Under the pieces are notes generated by a model, which did no database searches, had not been told where the DNA came from, and worked only from the letters and a program-made list of their open reading frames with translations. From positions 1-35,963 of the forward strand of contig JASMFB010000006.1 in the NCBI GenBank assembly GCA_030751995.1: DNA of 35,963 nucleotides. The letters run 5' to 3'. Positions 33,226-35,963 of the stretch are shown here, in pieces. The first letter of the stretch is position 1; each line of letters opens with the position of its first letter. The translations under genes were made by a program, and so were the position numbers. The stretch comes from Candidatus Thalassarchaeaceae archaeon (GTDB lineage: Archaea > Thermoplasmatota > Poseidoniia > Poseidoniales > Thalassarchaeaceae).

Positions 33226-33235
33226 TTTGTATATC
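33226..33235 (+). promoter_or_regulatory. TATA-like promoter of the M17 aminopeptidase gene
   Basis: TTTGTATATC contains a TATA core about 33 bases before ATG 33265. The usual spacing would begin the transcript within about 7 bases of the ATG, so it is leaderless or nearly so; no ribosome-binding site is seen, which agrees. The AT-rich GCATAAATATATGC just upstream (33185-33198) is a second candidate box or the 3' end of the M14 transcript. Confidence 0.5.
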
Positions 33236-33264
33236 GGGAAGGAATCGGCGCATTCAGTGATTAT

Positions 33265-34743
33265 ATGGATGCAAGCGTGACCGAATTCAACAATGTTGGA
33301 GAGATACTGATTCTACCGCTCTTCAAGGGCGTTGATAGAGCCCCGAACAATGCACTTGCTGGCTTATCAAGAACTCAACGAAGTCTGGTAAATGAAGCGC
33401 TTGCGAGTGAGAGTTTCTCCGGCAAGGCTGGCAAGCGCCTCAGCGTTTGGACGGCAGGATGTCAAGTCGTATTGGTTGGTATGGGCGAAGATCCTAGTGA
33501 CAAAGCCTGTCGTGATGAGGGGGCTAAGACTCTGGGGTCGCTCTCCAAGGATCATGGTACGTCACTGACTGTACGATTCACGACTGGATGGAATACTGCA
33601 AAGATGGCGTTGTTTGTTGAAGGAATGATTCTACGCAACTATGCCTTTGACAAGTATATGCAAAAGGACGAAGACGAGATTCAAACAGATTGGACGCTCG
33701 TCTGTCAGGCTAGTCCACGACACCAGAATGAACTCGCTGCAGCAGTATCCGATTCCACAGCAGTTGCCACGGGCGTCCATCTCGCACGTGATTTAGCCAA
33801 CGAACCAGCGAATGTAATGTATCCTGAAGAGTTTGCCCGTCGTGCCACTGAGTGGGCCGAGGGGAAAGCAAATGTCGAGGTTGAGGTCTGGGATTATGCT
33901 CGACTAAAGAAAGAAGGAATGCACGCTGTGATTGCCGTTGGAAAAGGTAGTGAACGCAAGCCCTGCATGGTCTTCTTCCGCCTCAATCCAAACGCACAGA
34001 AGAAAGACCGAGTTCCATGTTTTGTCGGCAAAGGGATTACATTCGATACTGGTGGAATCTCAATCAAGCCATCATCTGGAATGGAGGATATGAAATTCGA
34101 TATGCACGGTTCGGCTACTGTCTTTGGATTGTTTGCTGCACTTCACGCCACCGGCTACAAGGGACGTGTGAATGGCATCACTTGCATGGCTGAGAACATG
34201 CCAAGTGCGGGGGCTTACCGGCCCGGGGACATCATCAATACTTACTCTGGAAAGACGATTGAGGTCATCAATACCGATGCTGAAGGACGCAACGTTCTCG
34301 CAGATGGTCTATGCAAGGCCGGAGAACTCAATCCATCCTACATCGTTGATCTTGCAACCCTGACGGGTGCGTGTGTAGTGGCTCTTGGCAATGAAGCCAG
34401 TGGGTTATGGACTAACGATGATGATTTGTCGGACCGAATCCATGCAGCAGGAAACGCTGAGGATGAAATCGCCTGGCCGATGCCAATGCTACCGGCCTAT
34501 GAGAAGGCGATGACTGGCTCAAAGATTGCTGATGTCCGTAACACTGGAACGAGTCGTTGGGCGGGCGCCTGTACGGCAGCTGCCTTCCTCAAACAATTCG
34601 TACCCAAACGCGATGGTGAACAGATTCCCTGGGCTCATATGGACATTGCAGGGACTGCTTGGGGGGTAACCTCGAATGCAACTGTGACCAGTGGAGTGAC
34701 TGGCGTTCACGTTCGAACACTACATCGTTTAGTTACAGAGTGA
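33265..34743 (+). CDS. pepA: Leucyl aminopeptidase, M17 family
   Basis: A cytosolic hexameric metallo-aminopeptidase that releases N-terminal residues in peptide turnover. The 492-residue frame has the two-metal site: VGKGITFDTGGISIKP (Lys and Asp ligands), MKFDMHGSA (Asp) and NTDAEGRNVLADGL (Asp and Glu, with the catalytic Arg). The N-terminal part is a macro-like regulatory domain typical of M17. The MHGSA motif has His where many bacterial forms have Cys or Gly. No signal peptide is present. Its own TATA-like box makes it a separate unit from the M14 gene. The stop abuts that of the convergent dnaK gene with no spacer. Confidence 0.94.
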   Translation: MDASVTEFNNVGEILILPLFKGVDRAPNNALAGLSRTQRSLVNEALASESFSGKAGKRLSVWTAGCQVVLVGMGEDPSDKACRDEGAKTLGSLSKDHGTSLTVRFTTGWNTAKMALFVEGMILRNYAFDKYMQKDEDEIQTDWTLVCQASPRHQNELAAAVSDSTAVATGVHLARDLANEPANVMYPEEFARRATEWAEGKANVEVEVWDYARLKKEGMHAVIAVGKGSERKPCMVFFRLNPNAQKKDRVPCFVGKGITFDTGGISIKPSSGMEDMKFDMHGSATVFGLFAALHATGYKGRVNGITCMAENMPSAGAYRPGDIINTYSGKTIEVINTDAEGRNVLADGLCKAGELNPSYIVDLATLTGACVVALGNEASGLWTNDDDLSDRIHAAGNAEDEIAWPMPMLPAYEKAMTGSKIADVRNTGTSRWAGACTAAAFLKQFVPKRDGEQIPWAHMDIAGTAWGVTSNATVTSGVTGVHVRTLHRLVTE

Positions 34744-35963
34744 TCAATCGTCACCATCATCATCATCATCATCGACGACTTCGAAATCCGCATCGACCAC
34801 ATCGTCGGCACCGTCAATCCCAGTGTGATCGCCGCCTTCTTCATCGGCCATGTTTGCTGCTGCAGCCTCGTACAACTTCGCTGAGATTGCATGCATGGCT
34901 TCCTCCAATTCCTGAACCTTGGCTTGGATTGCATCCTCGTCGAGATCTTCATCAGATACAGGTCCATCATCGCTACGAATGAGGGCTTCAAGTTCAGTGA
35001 GTTTGTCTTCAACAGGTGATGTGTCTTCACCCTCAAGTTTGTCTCCAGCATCCTTTAGCGTGCGTCGGGTCTGATATACGATATTGTCCGCAGTGTTACG
35101 CAATTCCACCTTCTTCTGACGCTCTTCGTCTTCAGATGCAAATTGCTCAGCTTCCGAAATCTTCTGTTGAATCTCATCCTCTGAAAGGCTGGTTGCACTC
35201 TCGATACGAATCGATTGCTCCTTGCCCGTACCCATATCTTTGGCAGACACACTGACGATGCCGTTAGCATCGATATCGAAGGTAACTTCGATCTTCGGAA
35301 TGCCACGAGGTGCCTGTGGAATCCCTTCAAGGAAGAACTTGCCCAATGTGACATTGTCCTTGGCGAACTTGCGCTCACCTTGGAGAACATGAACCTCGAC
35401 TGCGGGTTGATTGTCGGCCGCGGTGCTGAATTCTTGAGTTCGGCGAGTTGGGATGGTTGTGTTTCGCTCAATCATCGGTGTCGATACGCCACCCAATGTC
35501 TCAATCCCAAGGCTTAGGGGAGTCACGTCGAGGAGGAGAACATCGGTTACACCCTCATCGCCAACAATGATGCCGGCCTGAAGGGCAGCACCCATGGCAA
35601 CCGCTTCATCGGGGTTGATACCCTTGAATGGAGATTTGCCCGTTTCCTTCTCAATCGCCGCTTGGACGGCTGGAGTTCGAGTGCTACCACCAACAAGTAG
35701 AATCTTGTCAATATCTCCTGCCTTAACACCAGCATCTTTCATTGCACGCCGAGTAGGTCCCATGGTCGCCTCGACAAGATCCGCAGTCAAATCGTCAAAT
35801 TGAGCACGTGTTAGATTGAGATCCAAGTGCTCGGGGTTGCCATCTTTCATGGTGATAAATGGGAGATTAATGTGGCTGGTTTGAGTGCCTGACAATTCGA
35901 TTTTTGCCTTTTCAGCCGCTTCCTTGAGGCGACTCATGGCCTGACCGTCACCCGAGAGATCGA
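34744..35963 (-). CDS. dnaK: DnaK (Hsp70) chaperone, C-terminal part
   Basis: ATP-dependent folding chaperone. The frame is open through the right edge; the track's ATG at 35937 is internal, since the codons before it (DLSGDGQA) continue the ATPase domain. What is present: the end of the nucleotide-binding domain ([29 protein letters not shown]), the linker [19 protein letters not shown], the beta-sandwich substrate-binding domain ([17 protein letters not shown]), the helical lid, and an acidic tail of Asp repeats ([14 protein letters not shown]). Archaea vary in having DnaK; those that do are generally thought to have acquired it from bacteria. The promoter and any grpE or dnaJ partner lie outside the window. 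Confidence 0.97.
   Translation of the reverse strand, partial: DLSGDGQAMSRLKEAAEKAKIELSGTQTSHINLPFITMKDGNPEHLDLNLTRAQFDDLTADLVEATMGPTRRAMKDAGVKAGDIDKILLVGGSTRTPAVQAAIEKETGKSPFKGINPDEAVAMGAALQAGIIVGDEGVTDVLLLDVTPLSLGIETLGGVSTPMIERNTTIPTRRTQEFSTAADNQPAVEVHVLQGERKFAKDNVTLGKFFLEGIPQAPRGIPKIEVTFDIDANGIVSVSAKDMGTGKEQSIRIESATSLSEDEIQQKISEAEQFASEDEERQKKVELRNTADNIVYQTRRTLKDAGDKLEGEDTSPVEDKLTELEALIRSDDGPVSDEDLDEDAIQAKVQELEEAMHAISAKLYEAAAANMADEEGGDHTGIDGADDVVDADFEVVDDDDDDGDD

Noticed and set aside
34750-34780. ATC-rich simple repeat
   Set aside because: It encodes the Asp-rich tail of DnaK read on the minus strand, so it is coding low complexity, not a regulatory repeat.
1-35963. CRISPR arrays, insertion sequences, phage or plasmid genes
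   Set aside because: No spaced direct repeats, transposase, integrase or attachment-site duplications were seen; the window reads as core chromosome.

Overview
The window most likely comes from a marine Thermoplasmatota archaeon, probably Marine Group II (Candidatus Poseidoniales). The archaeal evidence is direct: a Cdc48/VAT-type double AAA+ ATPase, the aspartate carbamoyltransferase regulatory chain PyrI, deoxyhypusine synthase, an MC1-type chromatin protein, a Ctu1/TtuA-type tRNA thiolase, and a tRNA-Gly gene with no encoded CCA. TATA-like boxes sit about 25-30 bases before several starts, and GAGGTG ribosome-binding sites occur inside operons. The narrower assignment to Marine Group II is an inference from overall gene content and from the large anchored surface proteins. 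I see no mobile element, CRISPR array or rRNA.

Layout. 1-1279 (minus): a GHMP sugar kinase followed by a secreted protein that runs off the left edge. 1401-2809 (plus): pyrB-pyrI, the catalytic and regulatory chains of aspartate carbamoyltransferase. 2813-3829 (minus): a tRNA thiolation enzyme with a perfect inverted repeat next to its promoter. 4091-7965 (plus): a tight three-gene unit of a roadblock-like protein, a 1079-residue roadblock-like/coiled-coil protein and a small two-helix membrane protein; this is the best candidate for an undescribed system. 7966-14741 (minus): cdc48, a PRC-barrel protein, a DUF4350-like membrane protein, a DUF58 protein and a polytopic membrane protein. 14886-18688: an aldehyde dehydrogenase, a secreted lipase-like lipoprotein and a 35-residue double zinc-knuckle protein. 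18786-22231 (plus): succinate dehydrogenase, with a membrane anchor resembling the actinobacterial Sdh1 type. 22353-22622 (minus): MC1 with a strong hairpin/T-tract terminator. 23083-28212 (minus): a 1709-residue surface protein with PA14 and LamG domains. 28343-29054 (plus): a macro-domain protein followed one base later by tRNA-Gly(CCC). 29592-31803 (plus): agmatinase, S-adenosylmethionine decarboxylase and deoxyhypusine synthase, a polyamine/hypusine operon. 31843-34743 (plus): a secreted M14 carboxypeptidase and a cytosolic M17 leucyl aminopeptidase. 34744-35963 (minus): the C-terminal part of DnaK, running off the right edge.

Two themes link the window. First, there is much protein turnover and envelope biology: Cdc48, DnaK, M14, M17, a lipoprotein hydrolase and a giant PA14/LamG protein. 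This fits an organism that degrades proteins and polymers, but it is an inference. Second, seven intergenic regions carry a short perfect hairpin with 6-8 bp arms of differing sequence around a core of CC-(TAT/ATA/TAC/GTA/CATA)-GG, always near a gene start and mostly between divergent genes. Different arms with conserved pairing point to a structural element in promoters or mRNA leaders that I cannot match to a known family.
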